Source: Deltaproteobacteria bacterium (lineage in GTDB: Bacteria > Desulfobacterota > Desulfobacteria > Desulfobacterales > JAFDCJ01). Taken from it: a stretch of DNA of 42,769 nucleotides. The notes under the pieces were generated by a model, which was not told the DNA's origin, searched no databases, and saw only the letters and a program-made list of their open reading frames with translations. The DNA is taken from assembly GCA_019312835.1 (NCBI GenBank), contig JAFDCJ010000529.1, positions 1 to 42,769 of the forward strand, read 5' to 3'. Numbering within the stretch: position 1 is the first letter of the stretch; the number at the start of each line of letters is the position of its first letter. Shown here one piece after another: positions 22,416-30,836 of this stretch. Both the position numbers and the translations under genes were made by a program.

Positions 22416-22837
22416 CGTGCGCAGGTTAGAAAGGCTGGCAGCCAATCGCAAATGGAATGTTGGAATACTGGAAGAATGAAAGAATGGGTTCCTGGAAGAT
22501 GGGGCTTCAGGATTTTCAATGGGCAGATATGAGCAGATGTTGCTCTTTTGTCAGTAATTGAGCGATTGAAGACTTTCTGACACGGCTTCTTCGTGGCAAT
22601 GACGAGGGTTGAGTTAAATAAACCCCAATCCCCTATTTTTTACCAACTGAATACCCGGAAAGACCTTGGAAGATGGGGTAAGGAGGGGTAACGGCTCTGT
22701 TCGTTCTGATTGGGGTTTAGAAAAAGATATTATCCTTTCTTATACCCGACATTCCAGTATCCCATCATTCCTCTATTCCAATAGTCAGGGATAAAGCTTG
22801 GAAGACGATAAAACAATTTCAGAAAGCTTAAAAGCAA
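22416..22837. other. 422 bp gap after the dapF-like gene
   Basis: No gene is supported. A perfect 12 bp inverted repeat, TAAACCCCAATC (22619-22630) and GATTGGGGTTTA (22708-22719), brackets about 77 bp. The rest is low-information AT-rich sequence between convergent genes. Confidence 0.5.
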
Positions 22838-23599
22838 TCACTTGTATAACTCGATTGATATCTTGGCCGCATCATTCTTCCGCAGGGACAGGTGATACCC
22901 CCGCACCTTGACGCCAATGCGGTTTGCGACCGTGTTCTGCCCCTCGACTTCGACGATGTTTCCTGAAGATATTCCCAAGCCGGATAGCCGGTGATCGATG
23001 TCGCTGTGTTCCTCGATGGTGAGTATCTTCCCCCGTTGTCCGGCTTCCATTTCTTCCAGCAGAACTGTCTCCCGGGGGGAATTGTGGATGAGGTCTTTGC
23101 GCTTGTTTAGATCCTTCAGACACATGGCAATGGAGTTGGCACACTGGATAGAGGTATCACCATTCTCGCAATGCCGCCGGAATCCCTCGATCCATTCCTG
23201 ACCGCCGCGGGGGCAAATTTCCATAAACTCCACGAAATTGATAATCCGATCCAATATTTTGTCGGAAATGGCGTGCTCTATTTTGCAGGATGCCTTTTCG
23301 GCATCATCTTCTTCCAGTAACAGAATTTTGATGAAAAAATCCTTCAGGGTCTCATGCCGGCGGACAACGTCTTCGGCCAGGATTTTGCCTTTGTCCGTCA
23401 GGGTAATCAGGTCATAGGGCGCATAGTTCACGTAACCCTTTTCCGAAAGCGAGCGCAAAGCGCCGGTTACCGAAGATTTATTGACCTTCAACCGGTCGGC
23501 AATGTCCTTGGCCCTGGCGGCCTGCTTTTCAGCGGAAATATGAAATATGGCCTCCAGGTAATCTTCCATATTCGAACTGAGTGCTGCTCGATGTGCCAT
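22838..23599 (-). CDS. DtxR/MntR-family metal-dependent repressor with FeoA-type C-terminus
   Basis: A 253-residue regulator. Residues about 8-70 are the DtxR winged helix (SNMEDYLEAIFHI, ARAKDIADRLKVNKSSVTGALRSL). The dimerisation/metal domain follows (VRRHETLKDFFIKIL, CKIEHAISDKILDRI). Residues about 180-253 are an SH3-like FeoA domain. A stretch with four cysteines (CPRG, RHCEN, IQCAN, MCLKD) sits between the last two domains and is longer than in IdeR. It probably represses feo and the Fe(III) ABC operon when Fe2+ is abundant; two matching palindromes lie at 26656-26750. AAGG precedes the ATG. Confidence 0.9.
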   Translation of the reverse strand: MAHRAALSSNMEDYLEAIFHISAEKQAARAKDIADRLKVNKSSVTGALRSLSEKGYVNYAPYDLITLTDKGKILAEDVVRRHETLKDFFIKILLLEEDDAEKASCKIEHAISDKILDRIINFVEFMEICPRGGQEWIEGFRRHCENGDTSIQCANSIAMCLKDLNKRKDLIHNSPRETVLLEEMEAGQRGKILTIEEHSDIDHRLSGLGISSGNIVEVEGQNTVANRIGVKVRGYHLSLRKNDAAKISIELYK

Positions 23600-23634
23600 G
23601 GTTACCTTCCCTGGAAGTGGTTATGAAACCACTG

Positions 23635-23799
23635 CTATTGTTCCTTTTTAGCCTGGGGCAAGTCACAGGCGGACGCATCTGTCGGACAGGCCGTGCAGCC
23701 GCAGCCGCAGGCATCTTTCTTTTTGTACTTTCTGTAATAACTGCGGCCGAGAAAGAAGGCCGCCAGCCCGACGATGATGACGACGAGAATATTTTCCAT
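23635..23799 (-). CDS. FeoB-associated Cys-rich membrane protein
   Basis: A 54-residue protein, MENILVVIIVGLAAFFLGRS then a short basic linker and a cysteine cluster CGCGCTACP with one more Cys. This is the layout of the FeoB-associated Cys-rich membrane protein family: one transmembrane helix and a cytoplasmic metal-binding tail. It probably aids Fe2+ delivery at FeoB. GGTGGGA precedes the ATG at 23799. It lies between feoB and the DtxR-type gene on the same strand, separated from feoB by a repeat element. Confidence 0.88.
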   Translation of the reverse strand: MENILVVIIVGLAAFFLGRSYYRKYKKKDACGCGCTACPTDASACDLPQAKKEQ

Positions 23800-24150
23800 T
23801 TCATCCCACCATTAGGATTGGATAGTAAATTAGTGATTGTGCAAGGGCGTATATGAATGCATGCCGGTTAATTTGAAATTATCTTCACCGCAAAGGACGC
23901 AGAGGAAACTTTTCTTTTCACTTTCTGGTGAGAGGCCAGAAAGTGAAAAACAACAACCCTTCGGGTAAAAAAATCACATTTTTACTTTCAACGTCCCGCA
24001 TAACGTATTTATTAATTTTAAGAGCATGGCCCTTTATGTTTGCCGTCCTCTCAACGGCAAACATAAAACCAATGTTCTCAGCGCCCTTGGCGACTCGAAT
24101 GAGCGCAGCGAATGGGCGGTGAAACTTAGCGCTTGGTTCTGAAAATGATT
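23800..24150. other. 351 bp gap inside the feo cluster
   Basis: It is filled mostly by the 240 bp repeat element at 23884-24123. No gene is supported; the short ORFs in it follow the hairpins. Confidence 0.5.
23884..24123. mobile_element. MITE-like element A with TTCACCGC ends and two matched hairpins
   Basis: The ends TTCACCGC (23884-23891) and GCGGTGAA (24116-24123) are a perfect 8 bp inverted repeat. Inside are two perfect 14 bp hairpins at 23915-23949 and 24033-24067, each with a 7 nt loop; the loops TGAGAGG and CCTCTCA are exact reverse complements. GACGCAGAGG and TTTTCTTTTC-TTT are shared with element B (40882-41106). No transposase is encoded. Confidence 0.65.
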
Positions 24151-26373
24151 TCAGCTCAGCAGCACCCCGAGGGCCGAGCCGGTTTGAAAAATCAAAACGG
24201 CCAGGCCGAACGCCAGCAGGGTGTTAAAAACGATCGCAAATGCGCCCCATTTCCAGGATCCGGACTCTTTGGAAATGCAGACCACCGACACGAAACAGGG
24301 TGCATAAAACATGGTAAACACGATCAGACCCAGGGCCATCAGCGGCGACCAGCCGGGATCTCTGGCCAGGGTCATGGAAAGCGAACCGCTTTCTTCCGGA
24401 TCAACTTCGCCCAGGGAATAGGCGGTGCCAAGGGTGGACACCATCACCTCTTTGGCAGCGAACCCCCCGATCAGGGCGATATTGGTGCGCCAATCGAATC
24501 CGGCCCAGTGCGAGACGGATTCCAGGGCGGTTCCGATGCGCCCGGCAACAGAATGTCTCAGCCCCGCCTCAGCCTCTGCGTAATCGATCTGCCGCAACTG
24601 TTTTTGGAAATTGAGGGCCGCCCCGGAAAGACCTGGGCCTGTACCGGCCCTTTGCAGTTCTGCCCTGACCGAGCCGGGAACCGAATCCAGCAATGATTGA
24701 CGCCTGGATTCGAATTCAGCCATATTTGATTCCGGCAGCACGGGAAAGGTCATCATGGCCCATAAAATAATCGAAAATCCCAGGATGACCGTCCCGGCTT
24801 TTTTTACGTACTGCCAGGTTCGTTCCCAGGTATGAATGGCCAGCCCTTTAAAGGTGGGCATCCGATAAGGCGGCAGTTCCATCACAAACGGGGTGGAAGC
24901 CCCTTTGATGACGGTAACCCGCAACAGTTTGGCAACCAGCAGGGCGCCGGCCCAGGCGCCCAGGGTGATACCGAACATGATGGCAGCCTCATACCTGGCA
25001 AAAAAGGCCGCGATCAAAAGGGCAAATACCGGCAGCTTCGCCCCGCAATTCATAAATGGTACGGTCAGCAGGGTGGCCATGCGCTCCCGGGGAGATTTTA
25101 GCGTCCGGGTGGCCATCACCCCCGGAACCGCGCATCCCCCGGCAATGCCGCCGGACACGATAAAAGCCATAACCGAGCTGCCGTGCAGACCGAAAATGCG
25201 AAATACCCTGTCCAGCATGAATGCCACCCGGGCCAGGTAGCCGGAGTCTTCCAGAAAGGCGATGCCAAAAAACATGAACATAATCAGGGGCACGAAACCC
25301 AGCACGCCGCCGACCCCGTCAATAATGCCGGAGACGATCAGCGATCGCAGCAGGCCATCGGGCAAAATGGTGTAGAGGCTGTGTCCGAGCCAGTCGAAAA
25401 AACTTTCGAGCCAGCCCACCGGCGCCGCGCTGTAAGTGAAAACCAGATGAAACAATCCCGCAATGACGACCAGCATGATGATGGGACCCAGGAACCGGTT
25501 GGTTAAGACCTTGTCAATTTTGTCGGAACTGTAGAGCCGGTTTGGATCATATTTTTGATAAATAACCCCCTGTTTAAGGATGGAATTGATGTACCCATAG
25601 CGCTGATCGGCAATCATCGCTTCGGGGTATGTGTCCAGCGTATTCAGCAGATGATTCGATACTTTTTGGACCATTGCTTCCAGCCTGGTCGAAAGCTCGG
25701 GGTTCAGCTTCCGCCCGAGGTTCAGAATCTGTTCATCCTTTTCCATGTATTTTAAAGCGATCCAGCGCACCGGATAGGTATCGGTCAAAAAGCCGTTCGT
25801 AGCGATCTCTTCTTCCATGGTGAGCATGGCACGATCGACATCGTCGCCATAGGATATTTTAAGGGCGGGGTATCTTTTTCTGGCCTGCACGATATGGGCG
25901 GCACTTTCCATCAGCTCCGTCTTACCCTGGCCGGTCCGGGCGATGGTCGGTATCACCGGAACGCCTAAAAGCTTCGATAATTTGTCGGCATTAATTTCGA
26001 TGCCGCGTTTCTTGGCTACGTCTATCATGTTCAGGGCAATACAGACGGGAATGCCCATTTCGAGAAACTGGACCGCGAGATACAGGTTGCGCTCCAGATT
26101 GGACGAGTCCACGATGTTGATGACCACTTCCGGTTTTTCGTTGACCAAATAGTCCCTGGCAACCACCTCCTCCAGCGAATAGGCGGTCAGTGAATAGGTT
26201 CCCGGCAAATCAACGACATGCAACAGGAAATCCCTGTGGGTATAGGTCCCCTCTTTTTTCTCCACCGTTACCCCCGGATAATTGCCCACATGCTGGCGTG
26301 CACCGGTTAATTCGTTAAAGAGGGTGGTTTTGCCGGAGTTTGGATTACCGGCCAGCGCAACCGTTGCCTGCAT
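24151..26373 (-). CDS. feoB: Ferrous iron transporter B
   Basis: A 740-residue FeoB. The N-terminal GTPase domain has G1 GNPNSGKTT, the G2 region GNYPGVTVEK, G3 DLPGTYSL and G4 NMID, followed by the helical GDI-like region. From about residue 290 the membrane part begins, with two Gate domains (GGVLGFVPLIMFMFFGIAFLEDSGYLARVAF; then AKLPVFALLIAAFF) and the FeoB C-terminal core with GFAAKEVMVSTLG. It imports Fe2+ across the inner membrane. The start overlaps the feoA stop (TAATG), so the two are translationally coupled. A 50-60 residue hydrophilic insert near 560-610 separates helices, as in many FeoB. Confidence 0.97.
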   Translation of the reverse strand: MQATVALAGNPNSGKTTLFNELTGARQHVGNYPGVTVEKKEGTYTHRDFLLHVVDLPGTYSLTAYSLEEVVARDYLVNEKPEVVINIVDSSNLERNLYLAVQFLEMGIPVCIALNMIDVAKKRGIEINADKLSKLLGVPVIPTIARTGQGKTELMESAAHIVQARKRYPALKISYGDDVDRAMLTMEEEIATNGFLTDTYPVRWIALKYMEKDEQILNLGRKLNPELSTRLEAMVQKVSNHLLNTLDTYPEAMIADQRYGYINSILKQGVIYQKYDPNRLYSSDKIDKVLTNRFLGPIIMLVVIAGLFHLVFTYSAAPVGWLESFFDWLGHSLYTILPDGLLRSLIVSGIIDGVGGVLGFVPLIMFMFFGIAFLEDSGYLARVAFMLDRVFRIFGLHGSSVMAFIVSGGIAGGCAVPGVMATRTLKSPRERMATLLTVPFMNCGAKLPVFALLIAAFFARYEAAIMFGITLGAWAGALLVAKLLRVTVIKGASTPFVMELPPYRMPTFKGLAIHTWERTWQYVKKAGTVILGFSIILWAMMTFPVLPESNMAEFESRRQSLLDSVPGSVRAELQRAGTGPGLSGAALNFQKQLRQIDYAEAEAGLRHSVAGRIGTALESVSHWAGFDWRTNIALIGGFAAKEVMVSTLGTAYSLGEVDPEESGSLSMTLARDPGWSPLMALGLIVFTMFYAPCFVSVVCISKESGSWKWGAFAIVFNTLLAFGLAVLIFQTGSALGVLLS

Positions 26374-26606
26374 TAGTCATCAACCTCCACTTCGATATAA
26401 TCGGCTTCGTTATTCCTCAGGGTCAGGGTGGCGCCTCGAATCCTCAACTCCACCGGATCATACAAAGGTGCCCGACCCTGTATTTTGATTGCGGTACCCG
26501 GGACCATGCCCATGTCACGGATACGCCGGCCCAGATCGCCGGCCACCTTGATCGCCGCAATGGTCCCGGCTTGATTATCACTCATCTGACGCAAGTTGAT
26601 TCGCAT
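26373..26606 (-). CDS. feoA: Ferrous iron transport protein A
   Basis: A 77-residue FeoA with the SH3-like fold: LRQMSDNQAGTIAAIKVAGDLGRRIRDMGMVPGT and PVELRIRGATLTLRNNEADYIEV. It is a cytoplasmic partner of FeoB. GGGAGG precedes the ATG. It is the first gene of the minus-strand feo transcript (feoA, feoB, possibly the Cys-rich peptide and the repressor). Its promoter overlaps a DtxR-type palindrome. Confidence 0.95.
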   Translation of the reverse strand: MRINLRQMSDNQAGTIAAIKVAGDLGRRIRDMGMVPGTAIKIQGRAPLYDPVELRIRGATLTLRNNEADYIEVEVDD

Positions 26607-26655
26607 TTCGCCTTAACCTCCCTATGCGATGGGGTCAACCATGGAAAATTGAAGA

Positions 26656-26675
26656 AAGTTAGTTACAACAAACTT
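26656..26675. promoter_or_regulatory. DtxR-type operator 1 (over the feoA promoter)
   Basis: AAGTTAGTTACAACAAACTT is a 20 bp palindrome (AAGTTNGTTNNAACNAACTT). It covers the -10 hexamer of the feoA promoter and is nearly identical to operator 2. The core resembles IdeR/DtxR sites of the TTAGG-N-CCTAA kind. Confidence 0.65.
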
Positions 26676-26688
26676 AATACGGTGTCAA
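26660..26688 (-). promoter_or_regulatory. feoA promoter
   Basis: On the minus strand TTGACA (26688-26683), a 17 bp spacer and TAACTA (26665-26660) fit a sigma-70 promoter. The -10 lies within operator 1. Confidence 0.6.
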
Positions 26689-26730
26689 TAAAAATATTAG
26701 ATATATCGAATTTTTCCTTGACATCCACAG

Positions 26731-26750
26731 AAGTTTGGTGTACCTAACTT
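26731..26750. promoter_or_regulatory. DtxR-type operator 2 (over the Fe(III) ABC promoter)
   Basis: AAGTTTGGTGTACCTAACTT is a 20 bp palindrome (AAGTTNGGTNNACCNAACTT), 75 bp from operator 1, start to start. It covers the -35 region of the plus-strand promoter. Confidence 0.65.
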
Positions 26751-26763
26751 TTCCGGTTATAAT
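26735..26763 (+). promoter_or_regulatory. Promoter of the Fe(III) ABC operon
   Basis: TTGGTG (26735-26740), a 17 bp spacer and a perfect TATAAT (26758-26763). The -35 lies inside operator 2. The start codon is 54 bp beyond the -10. Confidence 0.6.
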
Positions 26764-26816
26764 TCATACTATTTCTGTCGGGTATTTTGTCCACACGAAA
26801 ATTAGGAGGGAATGAG

Positions 26817-27818
26817 TTGAAAAAAATTTTATCCTTGATGATGATCATCTATTTTTGGGTTGCCGTCTCTGCCACCGCATTTTGCCAGGAACTGGTGGTT
26901 TATTCAGCACGCAACGAGCATCTTATTCGCCCCCTCTTTGAAGCCTACACCAAAGAGACCGGCGTTAAGATCGATTACATTACCGATAAAGCAGCCGTGT
27001 TACTGCAACGGTTGAAAGCCGAAGGCCAGGCAACACCCGCCGATCTCCTGATTACAGTAGACGCCGGAAATTTATGGCATGCTGCCCAGGAAGGGATATT
27101 GCAGCCCGTCGCCTCAGACATCCTGGTTAAAAACATCCCTTCGCATCTGCGCGACCCTCAAAACCGCTGGTTTGGGCTTTCAATCCGGGCCAGAACGATT
27201 GTTTATAACCCCCGCAAGGTGGCACCGGAAGAGCTGAGCACATACGAGGATCTGGCCGGACCGGCCTGGAAAGACAGACTGGTGCTGAGGACCTCGAAGA
27301 AAGTTTACAATCAGTCCCTGGTGGCGATGTTAATCACCGAGCATGGTGATGCCCAAACTGAAAAAATCATCAAAGGTTGGGTAAGCAACCTGGCCGCTCC
27401 CCCTTTTTCAAGCGACACGAAAGTGCTTGAAGCCATCGCTGCCGGTCAGGGTGATGTGGGTATTGTCAACACCTATTATGTCGGCCGTCTGCTGGCCAAG
27501 AAACCCGATTTGCCCCTGGCAATTTTCTGGCCAAACCAGGCTGCCAACGGCGTCCATGTTAACATTTCCGGGGCTGGCATCACCACTCACAGCAAGCATC
27601 ACAAGGCTGCCAAGATGCTGCTGGAGTGGCTCTCCTCCCCACAGGCTCAGAATCTTTATGCCGATGTCAATCTGGAATATCCGGTGAATCCGCAGGTAAG
27701 TCCGCATTCAATGATCGCTTCCTGGGGCAAATTTAAGCAAAATCCCATTAACCTTGATAATGCCGGCAAGTATCAGGCCGAAGCCATCCAACTGATGGAC
27801 CGTGCCGGATACCGGTGA
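26817..27818 (+). CDS. fbpA: Fe(III) ABC transporter substrate-binding protein
   Basis: A 333-residue periplasmic binding protein of the FbpA/FutA/IdiA family. A signal peptide (MKKILSLMMIIYFWVAVSATA) is followed by ELVVYSARNEHLIRPLFEAY, the family's N-terminal motif, and a tyrosine pair in NTYYVGRLL that binds Fe3+. The start is TTG at 26817, directly after AGGAGGG (26804-26810); an ATG at 26812 is in another frame. It delivers Fe3+ to the permease encoded next. Its promoter overlaps the DtxR-type operator, so iron repression is expected. Confidence 0.92.
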   Translation: MKKILSLMMIIYFWVAVSATAFCQELVVYSARNEHLIRPLFEAYTKETGVKIDYITDKAAVLLQRLKAEGQATPADLLITVDAGNLWHAAQEGILQPVASDILVKNIPSHLRDPQNRWFGLSIRARTIVYNPRKVAPEELSTYEDLAGPAWKDRLVLRTSKKVYNQSLVAMLITEHGDAQTEKIIKGWVSNLAAPPFSSDTKVLEAIAAGQGDVGIVNTYYVGRLLAKKPDLPLAIFWPNQAANGVHVNISGAGITTHSKHHKAAKMLLEWLSSPQAQNLYADVNLEYPVNPQVSPHSMIASWGKFKQNPINLDNAGKYQAEAIQLMDRAGYR

Positions 27819-27825
27819 TGTTAGC

Positions 27826-29508
27826 ATGCGAAAGGCAATCTGTATAAACGGCGGATATGGTTGTGGTCCGCTGCGCTTCCCCATTTTACGAAAGTGGGCC
27901 GGTTATCTGGATTTATGGCGACTGGCCGCCTTGGGCGCGGCTTTAAGTGTGGCGCTGCCGTTAACGGTGATTTTAGGGTCCTTTCACCATTCGACAGGGG
28001 CAATCTGGCGTCACCTGTCCCGTCATCTTCTGGTCGATCTGCTGTTGAATACAGCCATTCTGGCGGGCGGGGTTGTCGGCGGCACGTTTGTTCTCGGTGT
28101 CAGCCTGGCCTGGCTCACGGGGGCATGTGAATTCCCCGGGCGCAAAATGTTCACCTGGGCGTTGCTGCTGCCGCTGGCAGTTCCGACCTATGTCCTGGCC
28201 TTTGTTTTTTTGGGGCTGCTGGATTTTTCCGGACCGGTGCAAACCATGCTCAGATCCTGGCTCCCTGGCAGCCGGGCCTGGTTTCCGAATGTGCGGTCAG
28301 CAGGCGGCATTATTGTGGTCATGTCACTGGCGCTTTACCCCTATGTCTATCTTCTCGCCCGCGCTGCTTTCAGAACCCAGGGCAAACGGGCACTGGAAGC
28401 AGCTCAGTCCCTGGGGAAGAGCCGGACGTCGTCTTTTTTCAAAGTGGCGCTGCCCATGGCCAGGCCCTGGATTGGCGGCGGTCTTCTGCTGGTTTTGATG
28501 GAAACCCTGGCCGATTTCGGCGCGGTTTCGATTTTCAATTTTGATACGTTTACCACTGCCATCTATAAGGCCTGGTTCGGATTTTTCTCTCTTCCGGCCG
28601 CCGCCCAGCTCTCATCATTTCTGGTCATCATTGTTTTTGTTCTGATTATCATCGAGCAGAAGACACGCCAAAAAATGCGCTTTGCAGGCAGTGGCCGAGC
28701 CGAGGGGAGCTTAGCTCGCATAAAACTTGGCGGCTGGAAAAAATGGTCGGCCACACTTTTTGCGTCCGCCGTGCTGCTGGTTGCATTTGTGATCCCATTC
28801 GTGCAGTTGCTCACCTGGTCGGCGGAAATATACGGTGAGGAGTTTAATATCCGATATCTGAGCTTTTTAAGCCACTCGCTGGTTTTCGCCATGCTGGCTT
28901 CCGGCGGGGTTGTTGTCTGCTCTGTTCTGTTGGCCTATGCCGACCGGCGGCACAGGGACACCCTCAGTTTGTTTTGCACCAGGATAGCGACCCTTGGATA
29001 TGCGCTTCCCGGAACGGTGCTGGCCGTGGGAATGGTAATCGTCATCACCGCTGTGGATCGGCCGCTTGTCGACCTGCTGAAAACTTTTTGCGGTTACGAT
29101 AAGAACACATTGATCCAGGGAACCATGTTCACCGTCATTGCCGCTTATGTGATTCGGTTCATGGCTGCCGGCTATAACTCGATTAACAGTGCCATGCACC
29201 GAATCTCTGACAGCATCGATGAAGCCGCCATCAGTCTGGGTGTCAAAGGGCTGGCCCTGCTGCGCAAAGTGCATGTCCCCATTTTAAAAACCGGTATCCT
29301 GACGGCGGCCGCGCTGGTTTTCGTCGACGTCATGAAAGAAATGCCCATTACGTTGATGACCAGGCCCTTCGGTTGGGACACATTGGCCGTTAAGATCTTT
29401 GAACTTACTTCGGAAGGAGAATGGGAACGGGCTGCGTTGCCGGCCGTCGCTTTGGTCCTGGGCGGGCTGATCCCGGTCATGCTTCTGGCGCGGCAGACGG
29501 AAAATTAG
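27826..29508 (+). CDS. fbpB: Fe(III) ABC transporter permease, two-domain
   Basis: A 560-residue permease with two fused ABC permease domains of about six helices each. Both halves show the EAA loop: ALEAAQSLGKSRTSSFFKVALPMARP in the first and SIDEAAISLGVKGLALLRKVHVPILK in the second. This is the FbpB/SfuB/HitB layout. The ATG at 27826 is preferred; an earlier in-frame GTG would overlap the binding-protein gene. It forms the membrane channel for Fe3+ with the binding protein upstream and the ATPase at 29757. Confidence 0.92.
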   Translation: MRKAICINGGYGCGPLRFPILRKWAGYLDLWRLAALGAALSVALPLTVILGSFHHSTGAIWRHLSRHLLVDLLLNTAILAGGVVGGTFVLGVSLAWLTGACEFPGRKMFTWALLLPLAVPTYVLAFVFLGLLDFSGPVQTMLRSWLPGSRAWFPNVRSAGGIIVVMSLALYPYVYLLARAAFRTQGKRALEAAQSLGKSRTSSFFKVALPMARPWIGGGLLLVLMETLADFGAVSIFNFDTFTTAIYKAWFGFFSLPAAAQLSSFLVIIVFVLIIIEQKTRQKMRFAGSGRAEGSLARIKLGGWKKWSATLFASAVLLVAFVIPFVQLLTWSAEIYGEEFNIRYLSFLSHSLVFAMLASGGVVVCSVLLAYADRRHRDTLSLFCTRIATLGYALPGTVLAVGMVIVITAVDRPLVDLLKTFCGYDKNTLIQGTMFTVIAAYVIRFMAAGYNSINSAMHRISDSIDEAAISLGVKGLALLRKVHVPILKTGILTAAALVFVDVMKEMPITLMTRPFGWDTLAVKIFELTSEGEWERAALPAVALVLGGLIPVMLLARQTEN

Positions 29509-29533
29509 CCAAAAACTACAAATACCTCCGTAT

Positions 29534-29613
29534 CGTCATTCCGGGCTTGACCCGGAATCCAGATATTTTGGAGCCTATACAATACTGGATGCCGGATCGA
29601 GTCCGGCATGACG
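29534..29613. repeat. 80-bp palindromic repeat, copy 1
   Basis: CGTCATTCCGGGCTTGACCC and its right-hand partner (29585-29613) form a bipartite palindrome of hairpins of the well-known CCGGATCAAGTCCGGAATGAC kind. It sits between the permease and ATPase genes. A second copy lies at 42546-42625. Confidence 0.8.
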
Positions 29614-29756
29614 ATCAGAAATTAGGTGCGCGCTGACATTCTGATACAGTCTTTTATGCGGGAATGACAGGGGGTAATGCAAAAACTCCCTGCCCGCTCA
29701 ATTAAGTGGGCAACGAGGGGAAACTCCTCGTTCCGCCGTTCAACCAGGAATACAAA

Positions 29757-30836
29757 ATGACAACCGTACTTGACTTAAAGAACGTTTCAAAATCATTTGG
29801 CGACATTGAAGTTGTAAAAAACCTGTCCCTGGCTCTGAACAAAGGGACGATCGGCTGCCTGTTGGGACCGAGCGGATGTGGCAAGACAACCATATTGCGA
29901 GCCATCGCCGGATTTGAGGATATCGATACCGGTGAGATACGCATCAACGATCGGATCGTTTCCGGAAGACAGATCCTGGCTGCACCGGATAAGCGACGGA
30001 TTGGAATGGTATTTCAGGATTATGCGCTTTTTCCCCATTTGAATCTTACAGCCAATATCGCATTCGGGCTGCAACACATGGAAAGAGCGGCCAGGGAAAG
30101 CCGGGTCAGGGAACTGCTGCATCTGGTCGGGCTGGATGATGTCGCCTTAAAATTCCCGCACGAAATCTCCGGTGGTCAGCAGCAGCGGGTTGCTCTGGCG
30201 AGAGCGCTCGCCCCGGAGCCGGAACTGTTGCTGCTGGACGAGCCCTTTTCAAATCTGGACGTTATCTTAAGGGAACGGCTTTCAACCGAAGTGCGGGAAA
30301 TTCTAAAAAAGCAGGCCGCAACTGCCCTGATGGTGACCCACAACCAGCATGAAGCGTTTGCAATGGCGGATGAAATCGGGGTTATCCGGCAAGGTACGCT
30401 GCTGCAATGGGATACCGCCTATAATTTATACCACCGCCCTGCCGACAAGTATGTGGCTGATTTTGTCGGCGAGGGCGTACTCTTGCCCGGCCTGGTGCTG
30501 GATGACCGAAGCGTGGAAACCGGACTGGGTATCCTTGAGGGCGAGTTCAAATATCCCTGCCATAACGGCTGTCCGGCAGACGTTCTTATTCGGCCCGAAG
30601 ACATCATTCATGACGACGCCAGCAGCTTCAAAGCCAGGATTATCAAAAAGCAGTTTAAAGGGGCCAATATCCAGTACACGCTTCAATTACCATCACGGGA
30701 CATTGTGAAGGCGCTGGTGCCGAGTACCTGTCAGCACGAAGCCGGCCAATCCATTGGCATCATTCCGCGCGTCAATGACCTTATTTTGTTCGAAAGACGT
30801 GCAACGGTGACCCCGGACGATCCTAAGCTGCTTTAG
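29757..30836 (+). CDS. fbpC: Fe(III) ABC transporter ATP-binding protein
   Basis: A 359-residue ATPase. It has Walker A GPSGCGKTT, Q-loop MVFQDYALFPHL, signature ISGGQQQRVALARAL, Walker B LLLLDEPFSNLD and H-loop TALMVTHNQHEA. A C-terminal TOBE-like domain (about 245-359) is typical of FbpC-type subunits. It energises the Fe3+ permease. The ATG at 29757 follows CCAGGA; the longer frame adds 17 atypical residues. The last 14 nt overlap the convergent cytochrome b gene. Confidence 0.94.
   Translation: MTTVLDLKNVSKSFGDIEVVKNLSLALNKGTIGCLLGPSGCGKTTILRAIAGFEDIDTGEIRINDRIVSGRQILAAPDKRRIGMVFQDYALFPHLNLTANIAFGLQHMERAARESRVRELLHLVGLDDVALKFPHEISGGQQQRVALARALAPEPELLLLDEPFSNLDVILRERLSTEVREILKKQAATALMVTHNQHEAFAMADEIGVIRQGTLLQWDTAYNLYHRPADKYVADFVGEGVLLPGLVLDDRSVETGLGILEGEFKYPCHNGCPADVLIRPEDIIHDDASSFKARIIKKQFKGANIQYTLQLPSRDIVKALVPSTCQHEAGQSIGIIPRVNDLILFERRATVTPDDPKLL

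Noticed and set aside
26812-26820. ATG start for the Fe(III)-binding protein
   Set aside because: ATG 26812 is in another frame and hits TGA after two codons; TTG 26817 after AGGAGGG gives the signal peptide.
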